DNA of 45,921 nucleotides from Bacteroidia bacterium (GCA_026414975.1 JAOAHZ010000012.1:1-45921), one strand, 5' to 3'. Positions 9,019 to 18,401 are shown, counted from the first letter of the stretch. Translations and numbers: made by a program. The notes: generated from the letters alone by a model not told the origin.

Positions 9019-12000
9019 ATGCGGCTTCCCTTACACTGGCTTGCGGGGGCACTAATACTTTGGGCGCAGGAGTGTGATGTGATTTTCGTCGCACCTAACG
9101 GGAATACTGGGCCAGGTTCTGGCACCCGGGACAACCCTGCTGAACTTAACTACGCTATCACTAACCTTCTCACGCCGACGATTCGGCGCATATACATGGC
9201 TGCTGGTGTTTATGTACTCAATCAACCGCTTCCCCTTCATAATGGACTCCAAATAGAGGGGGGCTTCTTGCCAGCGCAGGGTTGGTTGAAGACGAATCTG
9301 TTTCCCACGATACTCTTTCGGGCTGCTGTCAATCCGCAGCCTAATCCCAATCGTCTTGTAGCGATAGAAGGAATAAGTGTGAGCGGCTTTCGGATTCAGG
9401 ATTTAGAGGTGTATGTGGAGGATGCAACGGCGCTGGGGGCGGGAACGACGACCTATGCCCTGTATTTGAATGGATGTAGTGATTATGTCGTGAATCGGTG
9501 CCGGTTTTCAGCGGGAGCCGGAGCCAATGGTAATCCCGGCGCAAATGGAGCCGCAGGTAGAAACGGCGCGCCTGGGCAGATCGGGGAACGCGGAGACGAG
9601 GATGGAGGCTGCTGCCGACTCGGTGGAGCAGGGGGAAATAGCTGGTCGGGAGGACTTGTAGCCGGCGGAAATGGAGGTACTGGCGGAGCCAGAGGTAGTT
9701 GTGGTCCTGGCGGAAATGCTCCTCCCGGTTCTCCGGGACAGCAAGGCAGTCCAAATACGGCCCAACCATTCGCCCCGGCAGGCGGTAGTGGTGGAGGGGG
9801 AGGTGTGGGAAATTCTACTGTTGTTTCCCTTGGTTGTGATAACTTCCCAGCTCAGAATGGCGGTGACGGACAGCCAGGACAAAACGGTGCAAATGGGGTA
9901 GCTGGCGGACCAGGCACGCCGACACACGCAGCGGGCTTTTTCCAGCCCGGTGATGGACAACCCGGTCAAGATGGTCAGCACGGTTCTGGGGGAGGTGGCG
10001 GCGGCGGAGGGGGGAGTCAGGGTAATCTAATATGTTTCCCCTCTAACCTAAATGGCGCCGGCGCCGGAGGAGGTGGGGGGGGCGAAGGAGGAGAGGGGGG
10101 TAAAGGTGGTAGAGGAGGCGGTGGAGGGGGCGGTTCTTTTGGGATATACTTATGGAATAATGGTACTGGCGCGCTCTTCGTAGATGTTATAGCTGAATCT
10201 AGTATTCCAGGCGCTGGTGCTGCTGGGGGATTTGGTGGAGTTGGTGGAGTCGGGGGGGCCGGTGGGTGCGGTGGAGCGCGCGGTTGTGCAGGTCAGCCTA
10301 ACGCTTGCGATATTGGATATGGGGGCAATGGTGGCGCCGGTGGGAATGGCGGTAATGGCGGTAACGGTGGTCCGGGCGCATCTGGATTAGCTCAAAACTT
10401 CTATGTCTCTCCTTCCAGTATAGCGCCTACTACGGCTACTTTTCGGGCGCCTGACGAACCCAAAGTCTTCATTCAATACTCAGGATGCACTGACCGCGAA
10501 GTCAAAGTCTGGACAGATGCTGCGGGATTTCTAGTCTGGTTTTTCGGACCAGGTAGCAATCCGCCGACAGCTACGGGTGACACGGTTTTTACTCGGTATT
10601 CTACCCTTGGACGCAAAAACCTTTCTCTCATCGCCAATGGACAGACCTATGTCTATTATGACTTCTTAGACATCCGGGATAATGGAAGCGGTACCAATCC
10701 AACCTTCACTCAAAGCGCCGATACTGTATGCTTGGGCGCTTCTGTTACATTCACGAGCAGCTTGCCAGGGGCGGCTAACTACGCATGGGATTTTGGGGGG
10801 GGGGCCTCTCCTGTTACCGCACCCACCGCTCAGACTACCCAGATTACCGCTAATACGCCTGGGAATTTCACTATAACCCATCGTACCTATTCTCCCTGCT
10901 GTGGGTGGTCGGATCCATTTCGTAGGACGCTTGTTATTTTACCTACACCTCCTCCCACCATAACCATACAGACCGCTAATGGCTCCACGACTACATGCAC
11001 TGCCGAACCAGTGACATTTATCGCACAACTTCAAAATTTTGCGCCTAATCCGACTATTTCCTGGCTCGTGAATGGCGTAGCTCAGGGGAGTGGCTCTACC
11101 TTCGTACTCAACAATCCTCAGTCCGCTGTGCAGGTGCAAGCCGTCGCCACGGGGAATACCCCCTGTTCTCACGGTCAGCCCATTTCCTCTAATGCGATAA
11201 CCCTTACAGTTCATCCTTTGCCTCAGGTGCAGTATTCTGGTACGAGCTGTATTTCAATTAGCGGTTCTCCCGTACCGGGTGAGCTTCTTACGCTTTCTGC
11301 GGCTGCCTCTGGTGGCAGTGCGCCGTATATCTTTTATTGGGATTTAGGAGATGGGCGCGGGGCTGTGGGTAATCCTGCCACGGTGATGTATCCCGCGTCA
11401 GGCACTTACCAAATTAAGCTGACTGTGGTAGATGCGAATGGTTGTCGTAGTACAGCCACACCTTGCGAGACTACTTTGGTGGTGGCTCAGCGTCCGCTGG
11501 CGGATTTTGGAGCTACGCCTATGCAGGGCTGCCCGCCACTTACGGTAAGCTTCACTAACCTGAGTGCTTATGCTAATGCCTATCGGTGGGATTTCGGGGA
11601 TGGTACGCCTATTTCCACTCAGACGAACCCCATCCACGTTTATCGCACCTCGGGCGAATACACGGTTACTTTATATGCAATCTCTGCCAATGCGAATGAT
11701 ACAGCTATTCGTCAGACCCAAGTAGTCGTTTATCCTGTGCCTGTCGCAGATTTTTCAGTTTTCCCTCCTATCCTGTATGAGGGAGATACAGCCTTCTTTG
11801 TCTCTCAATCACAGGGGGCTAATTCTTGGCTCTGGCTCTTTGGTGATCCTGCTAATCCAACGGCCTCTTCTACGGAGTCCGACCCCAGCTACTACTACAG
11901 TCAGCCTGGGCGTTATACAGTTACTCTCATTGTTGAGAACTTGTATGGCTGTCGGGATACTATCACGAAGTCTGAAGCTGTCATCAAACTTCCGAATCCT

Positions 12001-12246
12001 GCACCTGCCTCTCTGGCGGCTTTTCCCCGAGAAGGTATCAGGGTTTTCCCCAATCCTTTTACGGAGAGCGTTCAGGTGCTCCTGCCGGGAGAAGCGAGTA
12101 TTGTCCTCTACGACAGCCAAGGTGCACTGCTCAGGCGAGGTACCTTCGCCAAGGGATTGCACACTCTGTCTCTGAGAGAGCTCGCTGCGGGCATATACTT
12201 TCTACGAGTCGGACCTTACGCTATCAAGCTTCAAAAAATCGGCTGA
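9019..12246 (+). CDS. Giant secreted Gly-rich/collagen-like PKD protein with T9SS type A sorting domain
   Basis: A 1075-residue secreted protein. After a signal peptide (MRLPLHWLAGALILWAQ) comes a beta-helix-like region with VAPNGNTGPGSGTRDNPAEL, VYVLNQPLPL and LQIEGGF (about residues 24-160), as in DUF1565/pectate-lyase-like proteins. A Gly-rich insert covers about 165-455: it begins with Gly-X-Y triplets (GANGNPGANGAAGRNGAPG) and continues with GGxGG runs. A beta-helix-like rung (FGIYLWNNG) interrupts it. About four to five PKD/Ig-like domains follow (YAWDFGGG, FYWDLGDG, YRWDFGDG, WLWLFGD; about 560-990). The end is a T9SS type A domain (VFPNPFTESVQV ... LAAGIYFLRV ... KLQKIG), for surface anchoring or release. 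It is the upstream member of a paralogous pair; the next gene begins 3 bases after the stop. An adhesive or matrix role is inferred. G8 and G10 tracts occur at 10075 and 10795. Confidence 0.88.
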   Translation: MRLPLHWLAGALILWAQECDVIFVAPNGNTGPGSGTRDNPAELNYAITNLLTPTIRRIYMAAGVYVLNQPLPLHNGLQIEGGFLPAQGWLKTNLFPTILFRAAVNPQPNPNRLVAIEGISVSGFRIQDLEVYVEDATALGAGTTTYALYLNGCSDYVVNRCRFSAGAGANGNPGANGAAGRNGAPGQIGERGDEDGGCCRLGGAGGNSWSGGLVAGGNGGTGGARGSCGPGGNAPPGSPGQQGSPNTAQPFAPAGGSGGGGGVGNSTVVSLGCDNFPAQNGGDGQPGQNGANGVAGGPGTPTHAAGFFQPGDGQPGQDGQHGSGGGGGGGGGSQGNLICFPSNLNGAGAGGGGGGEGGEGGKGGRGGGGGGGSFGIYLWNNGTGALFVDVIAESSIPGAGAAGGFGGVGGVGGAGGCGGARGCAGQPNACDIGYGGNGGAGGNGGNGGNGGPGASGLAQNFYVSPSSIAPTTATFRAPDEPKVFIQYSGCTDREVKVWTDAAGFLVWFFGPGSNPPTATGDTVFTRYSTLGRKNLSLIANGQTYVYYDFLDIRDNGSGTNPTFTQSADTVCLGASVTFTSSLPGAANYAWDFGGGASPVTAPTAQTTQITANTPGNFTITHRTYSPCCGWSDPFRRTLVILPTPPPTITIQTANGSTTTCTAEPVTFIAQLQNFAPNPTISWLVNGVAQGSGSTFVLNNPQSAVQVQAVATGNTPCSHGQPISSNAITLTVHPLPQVQYSGTSCISISGSPVPGELLTLSAAASGGSAPYIFYWDLGDGRGAVGNPATVMYPASGTYQIKLTVVDANGCRSTATPCETTLVVAQRPLADFGATPMQGCPPLTVSFTNLSAYANAYRWDFGDGTPISTQTNPIHVYRTSGEYTVTLYAISANANDTAIRQTQVVVYPVPVADFSVFPPILYEGDTAFFVSQSQGANSWLWLFGDPANPTASSTESDPSYYYSQPGRYTVTLIVENLYGCRDTITKSEAVIKLPNPAPASLAAFPREGIRVFPNPFTESVQVLLPGEASIVLYDSQGALLRRGTFAKGLHTLSLRELAAGIYFLRVGPYAIKLQKIG
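10795..10804 (+). repeat. Homopolymeric G10 tract inside coding sequence
   Basis: Ten consecutive G bases lie in the first PKD-like domain of the type A surface protein (residues DFGGGA). The site is a weaker slippage candidate than the G20 tract of the neighbour. Confidence 0.8.
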
Positions 12247-12249
12247 AAC

Positions 12250-15200
12250 ATGAAACTACTCAAATACCTTCTCGGCTTTATACTATTGGGGTGGGCACAG
12301 ACGCAGAGTTGTGGATATATCTATGTGCCAGGTGGAAATGTACCAGCTCTGCAAGCGGCTATTACTCAGGCTTCCACTGGGCCTATCAAGCACATTCGGC
12401 TAGGGATTGGAGACTTTCTGCTGACCTCGCCCCTAACGCTGGAAGACGGGGTTATTTTAGAAGGGGGATTTGACCTATCTAATCCCTCTGCACCAGTCAA
12501 ACGTAGCGGAGGGATCACGCGCCTGCGCCGTTTGAGTGGTACCCCCGAAGCTAATCCTTGCCGTCTCGTGGCTGTTCAAGCAGTGAATAAGTCGGGTTTT
12601 GAGCTACATGATTTATACATAGAGGTCGAGAATGCAAGCTATACAGCGGACGGACCCAGCTGCTCCACGTACGGTTTATATCTGAGCGGATGTTCAAACT
12701 ATCAGATAGTGCGTTGTCGTATCCATGCGGGTAATGCGACGGATGGCAAGCCTGGCGACCCTGTACCTAATGGGCGAAATGGTGCTCCTGGGGCAAAAGG
12801 GGAGGATGGCTGTCGGCAGTGCCAGCCAGGCGTTCAAGACCCTAATAATGATGGAGGTGCAGGGGGGAGCAGTTGGTCGGGTGGGGCCCAGGCGGGAGGA
12901 AATGGCGGCAGTGGCGCTCCTATAGGATTGGGAAGAGGTCCAACGGGAGGATTTCCTGGATGTCTTGACCTAAATCTATGTAATGGTGCGTCGGCTCCCG
13001 GAGGACAAGCTGGTCAAAATGGCAATACCAGCGTATTAGGACAGCTTGTGGGAATCGGGGGGGCGCCTGGACAGGGGCAGAACATATGTTCGAATTTTAC
13101 AGATGCGGCTGGTTTTATAGGTGCTCTGGGGGGGTGTCCTTCGGACGATCCTCTCAGAGGAGGCCAGAACGGCACCAATGGAGCAAATGGACGAGACGGT
13201 ACGGATGGGCAGCCTGGAAGCCCGAGCTTTGCGGGGGGATGGTTCATTCCAGGTAATGGTCAGGATGGGCAGGCAGGTGAGCATGGCTCAGGTGGCGGTG
13301 GAGGTGGGGGAGGAGGAGCCTTAGGCGGTATCCCTCATGATATAGCCTGCTTCATCATAGATGACGGTTACACAAATAGCTCTGGTGGAGGTGGCGGCGG
13401 TGGTGGTGAGGGAGGTGAAGGCGGACCAGGCGGTAAAGGGGGGGGGGGGGGGGGGGGAGCTTTTGCCCTCTTCCTCTGGAATAACGGGGCAAATGGGGTA
13501 ATACGCGATTGTCCTCTGACAGTTGGTCAGCCGGGACAGGGTGCGGTTGGTTCGGCAGGAGGGGTAGGGGGACAAGGAGGAGCCGGAGGTTGTGGCGGCG
13601 GATGGACTGGCTCGCCTTGTCAGCGATTCTGTGGTCAGCCTCCTGCCCCTAATCAGTCTTGCGGAGCGGGCTGCCAAGGCGGCTGGGGAGGGAATGGTGG
13701 CCGAGGTGGCAATGGTGGTAATGGCGGACGCGGCGGCGATGGAGCTGACGGCATTGCTCAACCTTTCTACCAAAATCTCTCAGGACAGTCTCCAACTCTC
13801 ACTAATAGCTTCGTTCCTACCGAACCGCCCATCGCTGTCAGTGGTATGATTTGCTCCCATTCAGAATGTACTTTCTCTGTGGAAAATGCTGATCCCCTCA
13901 CTCAGTATGAATGGGGATTTGGAGCGAATGCGCAGCCTATTTTCGGTTATGGAGCGACCGCTTCTACCTCCTTTACTACGGCGGGCTTTCATACCGTTCT
14001 GCTTCGGGTAAATGGTGTGCCGTTCCGATACACGCTTTTTGCTTCGCCTATGCAGCCGGGCGTTATTCCAGCCATCCAATCCTTAGGCAGCCTTCCTGTG
14101 TGTCTGGGGGCTACCGCTTCCTTTCAAGCAAATCTCACGAATCCCGCTGGACGCGTCATTCAGAACTACCGCTGGCAGCTCACAGGTCCGATCTCTGATA
14201 TCGTTACCTCAGCAACGGCAAATACTTATACCACACCAGCTCTGACCCAAACAGGAACCTATAAGCTCTATTTGCGCGTATTTTCAGAATGCTGCGGCTG
14301 GTCTATTCAGGACTCCTTATCATTTCAGGTTGTCCCTACCCAAACAATGACTGCCCAGCTCATCGCTGCGCCTCCAGCAGTGTGTGCTGGCGAACCGATT
14401 ACGCTAACTGTAGTTGGGGGGAACTTGGGTCCTTCGCCTACCTATGTCTGGCGTAAAAATAATCAGCCTATTGCTGGGGCTAACGGTAGCTCATACACTG
14501 ATCCCGCCCCTCAAAATGGCGACTCCTATCAAGTGGAGGTGACTTCTAGTTTGTCCTGTATTAGTAATAGCCCACTCACGACAAACTCTGTCTCAGTAGT
14601 AGTGCATCCTACTCCTCAGCTTACCTGCACTTCGCCCCTTACTGGATATCTCGGTGTGCCTATCACTTTTGCCGTAAATGCTGCAAATGCCGCACAGCTT
14701 CAAGCCCCATATACTTATACCATAGACCTCGGAAATGGCTTCTCCTTGTCAGGACAGAGCAATACCCTACCAATTTCTGCTACAGCCAACTATGGTGGCT
14801 CTGGCAACTACACCGCTACAATAACTTTCACAGACGGTCGCGGCTGCAGGGCCACCTGTCAAGTCCAGGTGGCCATCTCAGCTTCTCCCCCCCCGACAGT
14901 TACTTTCTCATCTAATGTGCGGGAAGGCTGCGACCAGCTCACTGTTACCTTTACTGCACAACCTGCGGCTGATGAGTATCGGTGGAACTTTGGAGATGGT
15001 TCTCCCCCTCTGACCACCACTCAAAATCCCGTTCAGCATACCTATACCCAGCCTGGGTACTATACTGTGCGATTGGAGGCTCGTTTCGGCGGTACATGGA
15101 TACCTGTGGAACAGACGCATTATATCCGAGTGTATCGAACCCCTTCACCAGAGATAGGTATATTGAGTGCTGTATGTGCAAATCAGGCGGTGCAGTTTGC

Positions 15201-16155
15201 GGATATTGGCCAAGACGGATATAGCTGGCAGTGGGACTTTGGGGATGGAACGACCAGCACTGCGGCTGGACCTCAGCATGTATATGCAAGCTCGGGCACT
15301 TACACGGTCACATTGACTGCATGGAGCCATAACCGCGTGTGTTCCACGCGTGTCCAGCGTCAGATTACAGTCAATCGTCGTCCTGAGGCTGGCTTGGTTC
15401 TTAACCCTGCTGAAGGCTGCGTCCCTTTCACCGTTTCACCTCAGAATACGACGAATCCCGCCGGATCAACTGGGGTTTACTACATTTGGGTGTGGGGAGA
15501 TGGTGGGCGGGATACAGTACAGACGCCAGATGCTCCATCTCATACCTATACTCGTCCGGGCACTTACAATCTGGAACTGGTAGCTCTAAGCGCAGATGGC
15601 TGCAGAGATACGGCGCGACAGTCGGTGAATGTTTTATCTCGTCCTCAAGCCGCTTTTTCGCCACAGCAAGTTACTCAGCGACAACCAGAAACCCAAGTAA
15701 CTTTCACCAATCAATCTCAGGGTGCCGTATCGTATTTCTGGGACTTCGGTAACGGACAGACTTCTACAGCCGCTGAGCCCGGCAGCATAGATTTTCCTCA
15801 GCCTGGTACCTATACAGTTCTACTCGTTGCCACCAACGACCGCAACTGCACCGACACGGCTCGCGGAACGGTGATTATAGAACCAGGCATAGACCTTTTC
15901 ATTCCAAATGTCTTTACTCCAAATGGCGATGGAGTGAATGATCAGTGGCAAATCCGCGCTTCTATGCCTTACGAAGTCTGGGTATATGACCGATGGGGTA
16001 GATTGGTGTTTCAGGGCAATAATGCCCGGCTCTGGGATGGACGCAAGTCAGATGGCTCCGAGTGTCCAGAAGGGAGCTACACTTATAAATTGAGGGCTCG
16101 CCTTCCTTCGGGCACTGAACATGTCCGAACAGGTACTGTCACCATCCTCCGCTGA
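12250..16155 (+). CDS. Giant secreted Gly-rich/collagen-like PKD protein with T9SS type B (CHU_C) sorting domain
   Basis: A 1301-residue paralogue of the preceding gene. It has a signal peptide (MKLLKYLLGFILLGWAQ), a beta-helix-like start with LEDGVILEGGFDL (about 20-160), a Gly-rich insert (about 163-505; GRNGAPGAKGEDG, GANGRDGTDGQPG, GGNGGNGGRGGDG) broken by an ALFLWNNG rung, a conserved CCGW segment, and PKD domains including YRWNFGDG, WQWDFGDG, YIWVWGDG and YFWDFGNG (about 890-1205). The last about 85 residues are the gliding-motility-associated type B domain (IPNVFTPNGDGVNDQW ... VYDRWGRLVF ... WDG ... PEGSYTYKL). Known type B cargo uses the T9SS translocon but can rely on a PorP/SprF-like partner instead of type A handling. 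A run of 20 G at 13438-13457 encodes seven Gly and could switch the gene by slippage. Confidence 0.88.
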   Translation: MKLLKYLLGFILLGWAQTQSCGYIYVPGGNVPALQAAITQASTGPIKHIRLGIGDFLLTSPLTLEDGVILEGGFDLSNPSAPVKRSGGITRLRRLSGTPEANPCRLVAVQAVNKSGFELHDLYIEVENASYTADGPSCSTYGLYLSGCSNYQIVRCRIHAGNATDGKPGDPVPNGRNGAPGAKGEDGCRQCQPGVQDPNNDGGAGGSSWSGGAQAGGNGGSGAPIGLGRGPTGGFPGCLDLNLCNGASAPGGQAGQNGNTSVLGQLVGIGGAPGQGQNICSNFTDAAGFIGALGGCPSDDPLRGGQNGTNGANGRDGTDGQPGSPSFAGGWFIPGNGQDGQAGEHGSGGGGGGGGGALGGIPHDIACFIIDDGYTNSSGGGGGGGGEGGEGGPGGKGGGGGGGAFALFLWNNGANGVIRDCPLTVGQPGQGAVGSAGGVGGQGGAGGCGGGWTGSPCQRFCGQPPAPNQSCGAGCQGGWGGNGGRGGNGGNGGRGGDGADGIAQPFYQNLSGQSPTLTNSFVPTEPPIAVSGMICSHSECTFSVENADPLTQYEWGFGANAQPIFGYGATASTSFTTAGFHTVLLRVNGVPFRYTLFASPMQPGVIPAIQSLGSLPVCLGATASFQANLTNPAGRVIQNYRWQLTGPISDIVTSATANTYTTPALTQTGTYKLYLRVFSECCGWSIQDSLSFQVVPTQTMTAQLIAAPPAVCAGEPITLTVVGGNLGPSPTYVWRKNNQPIAGANGSSYTDPAPQNGDSYQVEVTSSLSCISNSPLTTNSVSVVVHPTPQLTCTSPLTGYLGVPITFAVNAANAAQLQAPYTYTIDLGNGFSLSGQSNTLPISATANYGGSGNYTATITFTDGRGCRATCQVQVAISASPPPTVTFSSNVREGCDQLTVTFTAQPAADEYRWNFGDGSPPLTTTQNPVQHTYTQPGYYTVRLEARFGGTWIPVEQTHYIRVYRTPSPEIGILSAVCANQAVQFADIGQDGYSWQWDFGDGTTSTAAGPQHVYASSGTYTVTLTAWSHNRVCSTRVQRQITVNRRPEAGLVLNPAEGCVPFTVSPQNTTNPAGSTGVYYIWVWGDGGRDTVQTPDAPSHTYTRPGTYNLELVALSADGCRDTARQSVNVLSRPQAAFSPQQVTQRQPETQVTFTNQSQGAVSYFWDFGNGQTSTAAEPGSIDFPQPGTYTVLLVATNDRNCTDTARGTVIIEPGIDLFIPNVFTPNGDGVNDQWQIRASMPYEVWVYDRWGRLVFQGNNARLWDGRKSDGSECPEGSYTYKLRARLPSGTEHVRTGTVTILR
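13438..13457 (+). repeat. Homopolymeric G20 tract inside coding sequence
   Basis: Twenty consecutive G bases encode part of a (Gly)7 run near residue 397 of the type B surface protein. Gain or loss of one base would shift the frame and remove all PKD domains and the sorting domain. Such tracts are classic slipped-strand phase-variation sites, and are also prone to sequencing error. Confidence 0.9.
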
Positions 16156-16460
16156 GATAATAGGCTATCTCGGTAGTCCCCACGAGCAGGGGTGACAGGA
16201 TAGGCGAAAGGAGCTCTAACCTTGGGGGAGGCAGCTTGGGTCCAAGTCTCCGCTTTACTGTGTGGCAATCTTGCACTTCATGCGCCTTGCCCTCCCATGA
16301 GCACTGATATATCAAATTTCGCCCTTACCAAGCGGCAACCTCCGTCCGGTAGGCTGCAGCTAATGGTTCGGCTTCTATTGTCGGGGGCGATCTACCTTGC
16401 CAGCTTGAGTCATTTGACTGAGCTTGGAAGGATTTATCTCAGCGGGCGCTTATCTAAGTT
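16156..16460. other. Intergenic region between convergent transcription units
   Basis: The gap lies between the end of the type B surface gene (plus) and the end of the DUF4296 gene (minus). A small CCCC-ACGAGCA-GGGG hairpin near 16178-16192 is too weak to call a terminator. A 94-codon plus-strand frame at 16222-16506 has no recognisable features. I see nothing else. Confidence 0.4.
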
Positions 16461-16766
16461 TCAAGGCACTGTCAGCGTACTTTCTATCAGAGCGTGTAAG
16501 CGCTGAGGGTACCTGGCGTAATAGCGTCGTGTGGACGACCAGCGGATCGTATCTATGTTATAGCGCTTGAGAAGGTAAAATGTGTGAATAGAGAGAAGGC
16601 TTTCTGCCTGGGGGGGAGGAATGCCTTTTACCTGTAAGGAGGCTCGGAAGTCATAGACGCTTCGGAGGATGGAGGTCGTTGTATCTATAGAAATAGGAGG
16701 GGGCGGTACAGGGGGCTGACAATCAGTCAGCAGCAGCACCCACCATAGCCAAAATTTCTTCCACAT
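16461..16766 (-). CDS. DUF4296-like lipoprotein
   Basis: A 101-residue protein. MWKKFWLWWVLLLTDC is a short signal with lipobox Cys, followed by a Pro-rich linker. The remainder (ILRSVYDFRASL ... IHTFYLLKRYNIDTIRWSSTRRYYARYPQRLHALI) fits the pattern of DUF4296, a small Bacteroidota lipoprotein family with the 'Y..KY.I....F..S..YY...P..L' signature. The function of the family is unknown. The start overlaps the end of the GH3-type gene by 44 bases, so it is the last gene of the panB operon. Length is near the usual 110-130 residues. Confidence 0.7.
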   Translation of the reverse strand: MWKKFWLWWVLLLTDCQPPVPPPPISIDTTTSILRSVYDFRASLQVKGIPPPQAESLLSIHTFYLLKRYNIDTIRWSSTRRYYARYPQRLHALIESTLTVP

Positions 16767-18252
16767 AGGTGCGTTCTGTGGAGAGCCGAGGAACCTTATT
16801 TTGACCTCCTAGGCGACCCTTGCTTTTGAGCCAGCGATAAAAGGTTTCAGGGGGTAAGCAGACTATCTTAGGGGGCCCTAATGCCAGGTCCCCCTCTCGC
16901 TTGGCATCGTAGTCGGAGTTGAGTTGTCGTAAGGTCTCGTCTAGTAGGCGAGTGAACTCCTCCAAGTTTTGGGGTGGCTGGATGAATTCTATGAGCCACT
17001 CGTGGGCTCCGCGCTGACCTGCTCCTAAGTAAATGGGGGCTACTGTATAGTCTCTCACTTGGGCAGCTGTGGCTCTACAGGCAGCCTCCAGAGCAGCTTC
17101 CGCTTGTTCTATCATGACCTCCTCCCCGAAGGCGTTGATGTAATGGCGAGTACGGCCGACAATCCGCAGACGAGGTGGCTGAAGACTGACAAATCGCACC
17201 GTATCCCCCACTAAATATCGCCACAGCCCTCCTACGCTTGTTACGACTAAGGCATAGGTCTCTCCTACCTGTACACCTTCCAGCGGTACGGCATCCCATC
17301 GTCCCGCTTCCCACGCAGAAAAAGGGATGAATTCGTAAAACACCCCGTGATCTGCCATGAGAAGAAGGTCTCTGGAGTTCGGGGTGTCTTGAAAGGCAAA
17401 AAAACCTTCGGAGGCATTGTATATCTCCATATAGCGAACCTGCTCAGAGGGAAAGTACTGAGCGAATAGCATCTCATACGGAGTGAAACTTACCGCTCCA
17501 TGGAAGACCGCCTCAAACCGCGGGAAAACCTCCAACATAGTCTTAGCCCCCATGCGCCGAAGTAGTTCGTCAAAAAGTAGCACACTCCATGTAGGAACGC
17601 CCGCTAAGCCTACAATGGCTCGTCGTTGTCTTAGCAGAGCCTCCGCCATCCGAGGTAGTTTTTCCTCCCAGCTTGGGATGAGGGCGATTTCTAAAGCAGG
17701 CGCCCGAAATAGGCGATAAAAAGCGGGCATGTTGGATAGAAGCACAGCGCTCAAGTCCCCGTATCGAGCATGCGAACCCAAGTGGCTCACCTGATGAGAC
17801 CCTCCTATACTGATAATTCGGCCTTCCAGCAAATGCGTTTTATCTGCATATAGCGTCAAATAAGTGGCAAATAGGTCCCGAGAAGCGCGAAAATGATTGT
17901 ATCGTAAGCTCTCGGTCGTGATAGGAATGTACTTGCTGCGATCATTGGTGGTGCCAGAGGAACGCGCAAACCATTTCACCCGTCCTGTCCACAGAATGTC
18001 CCTCTCTCCTCGTAAGGTACGCTCTATCCAGGGATAGAGGGCCTCGTAAGGTTGGACAGGGACTTTCTGCCGAAAGATTTCGTAGGGGAGCTCAGCACGC
18101 AGGCCAATGGCTTTTCCGTAAATAGTTGTAGCACCTTTTTCCAAGAGATAGGCATACCATCGGCGCTGCGGCGTCCAAGCATCTTTCTGGAGACCCAGAA
18201 TGCGACGATAAGGGTAGCGCAAGAGGGCATACAGCGGTGCGAGCCATCTCAT
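16723..18252 (-). CDS. GH3-family acyl-adenylate-forming enzyme
   Basis: A 509-residue cytoplasmic protein of the GH3 family (named after plant auxin-conjugating enzymes; the Bacteroidota members are uncharacterised). Recognisable elements are the ATP-binding motif FARSSGTTNDRSKYIPIT (about residues 110-127), MEIYNASEGFFAFQD (about 272-286), LYALVVT-like and WRYLVGDTVRF segments, and NAFGEEVMIEQAE near 390. It likely adenylates a carboxylic acid and transfers it to an amino or thiol acceptor; the substrates are not predictable. Its ATG overlaps the stop of a 50-codon ORF as ATGA, which in turn overlaps panB, so the three appear to be translationally coupled. Confidence 0.85.
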   Translation of the reverse strand: MRWLAPLYALLRYPYRRILGLQKDAWTPQRRWYAYLLEKGATTIYGKAIGLRAELPYEIFRQKVPVQPYEALYPWIERTLRGERDILWTGRVKWFARSSGTTNDRSKYIPITTESLRYNHFRASRDLFATYLTLYADKTHLLEGRIISIGGSHQVSHLGSHARYGDLSAVLLSNMPAFYRLFRAPALEIALIPSWEEKLPRMAEALLRQRRAIVGLAGVPTWSVLLFDELLRRMGAKTMLEVFPRFEAVFHGAVSFTPYEMLFAQYFPSEQVRYMEIYNASEGFFAFQDTPNSRDLLLMADHGVFYEFIPFSAWEAGRWDAVPLEGVQVGETYALVVTSVGGLWRYLVGDTVRFVSLQPPRLRIVGRTRHYINAFGEEVMIEQAEAALEAACRATAAQVRDYTVAPIYLGAGQRGAHEWLIEFIQPPQNLEEFTRLLDETLRQLNSDYDAKREGDLALGPPKIVCLPPETFYRWLKSKGRLGGQNKVPRLSTERTYVEEILAMVGAAAD

Positions 18253-18401
18253 AGCCTTTTAGCAATCGTAAGGGTATTGGTTCTCTTCGCTGGTCTTATG
18301 AAGCTTTTCTGGACATAGTTAGAAATAGCTTCACTTAACTGAGGGTTCAGATGGAAAGCGTAAGGGCGAACAGCTGTATTGATCAGGATGAAATCAGTCA
18401 T
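18249..18401 (-). CDS. Possible 50-aa protein between panB and GH3 gene
   Basis: An open frame starting [18 protein letters not shown] and ending TLTIAKRL fills the 140-base space between panB and the GH3-type gene. Its ATG lies within the last codons of panB (8-base overlap) and its TGA overlaps the next ATG (ATGA). Overlap at both ends is the usual layout of coupled real genes, and it would otherwise be an unusual gap in a compact operon. No domain is recognised, and at this length a chance ORF is possible. Confidence 0.45.
   Translation of the reverse strand: MTDFILINTAVRPYAFHLNPQLSEAISNYVQKSFIRPAKRTNTLTIAKRL

Noticed and set aside
9500-13760. Resemblance of Gly-rich proteins to mycobacterial PE-PGRS
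   Set aside because: There is no PE domain, and the T9SS signals and PKD domains place them firmly in Bacteroidota.
13321-13773. 150-codon minus-strand ORF in the Gly-rich region
   Set aside because: It is antisense to GGN repeats, which give stop-free Ala/Thr/Ser/Pro frames on the other strand; no independent support.
16222-16506. 94-codon plus-strand ORF
   Set aside because: It has no signal, domain or promoter box, and its end runs antisense into the DUF4296 gene; it looks like chance in a 300-base gap.
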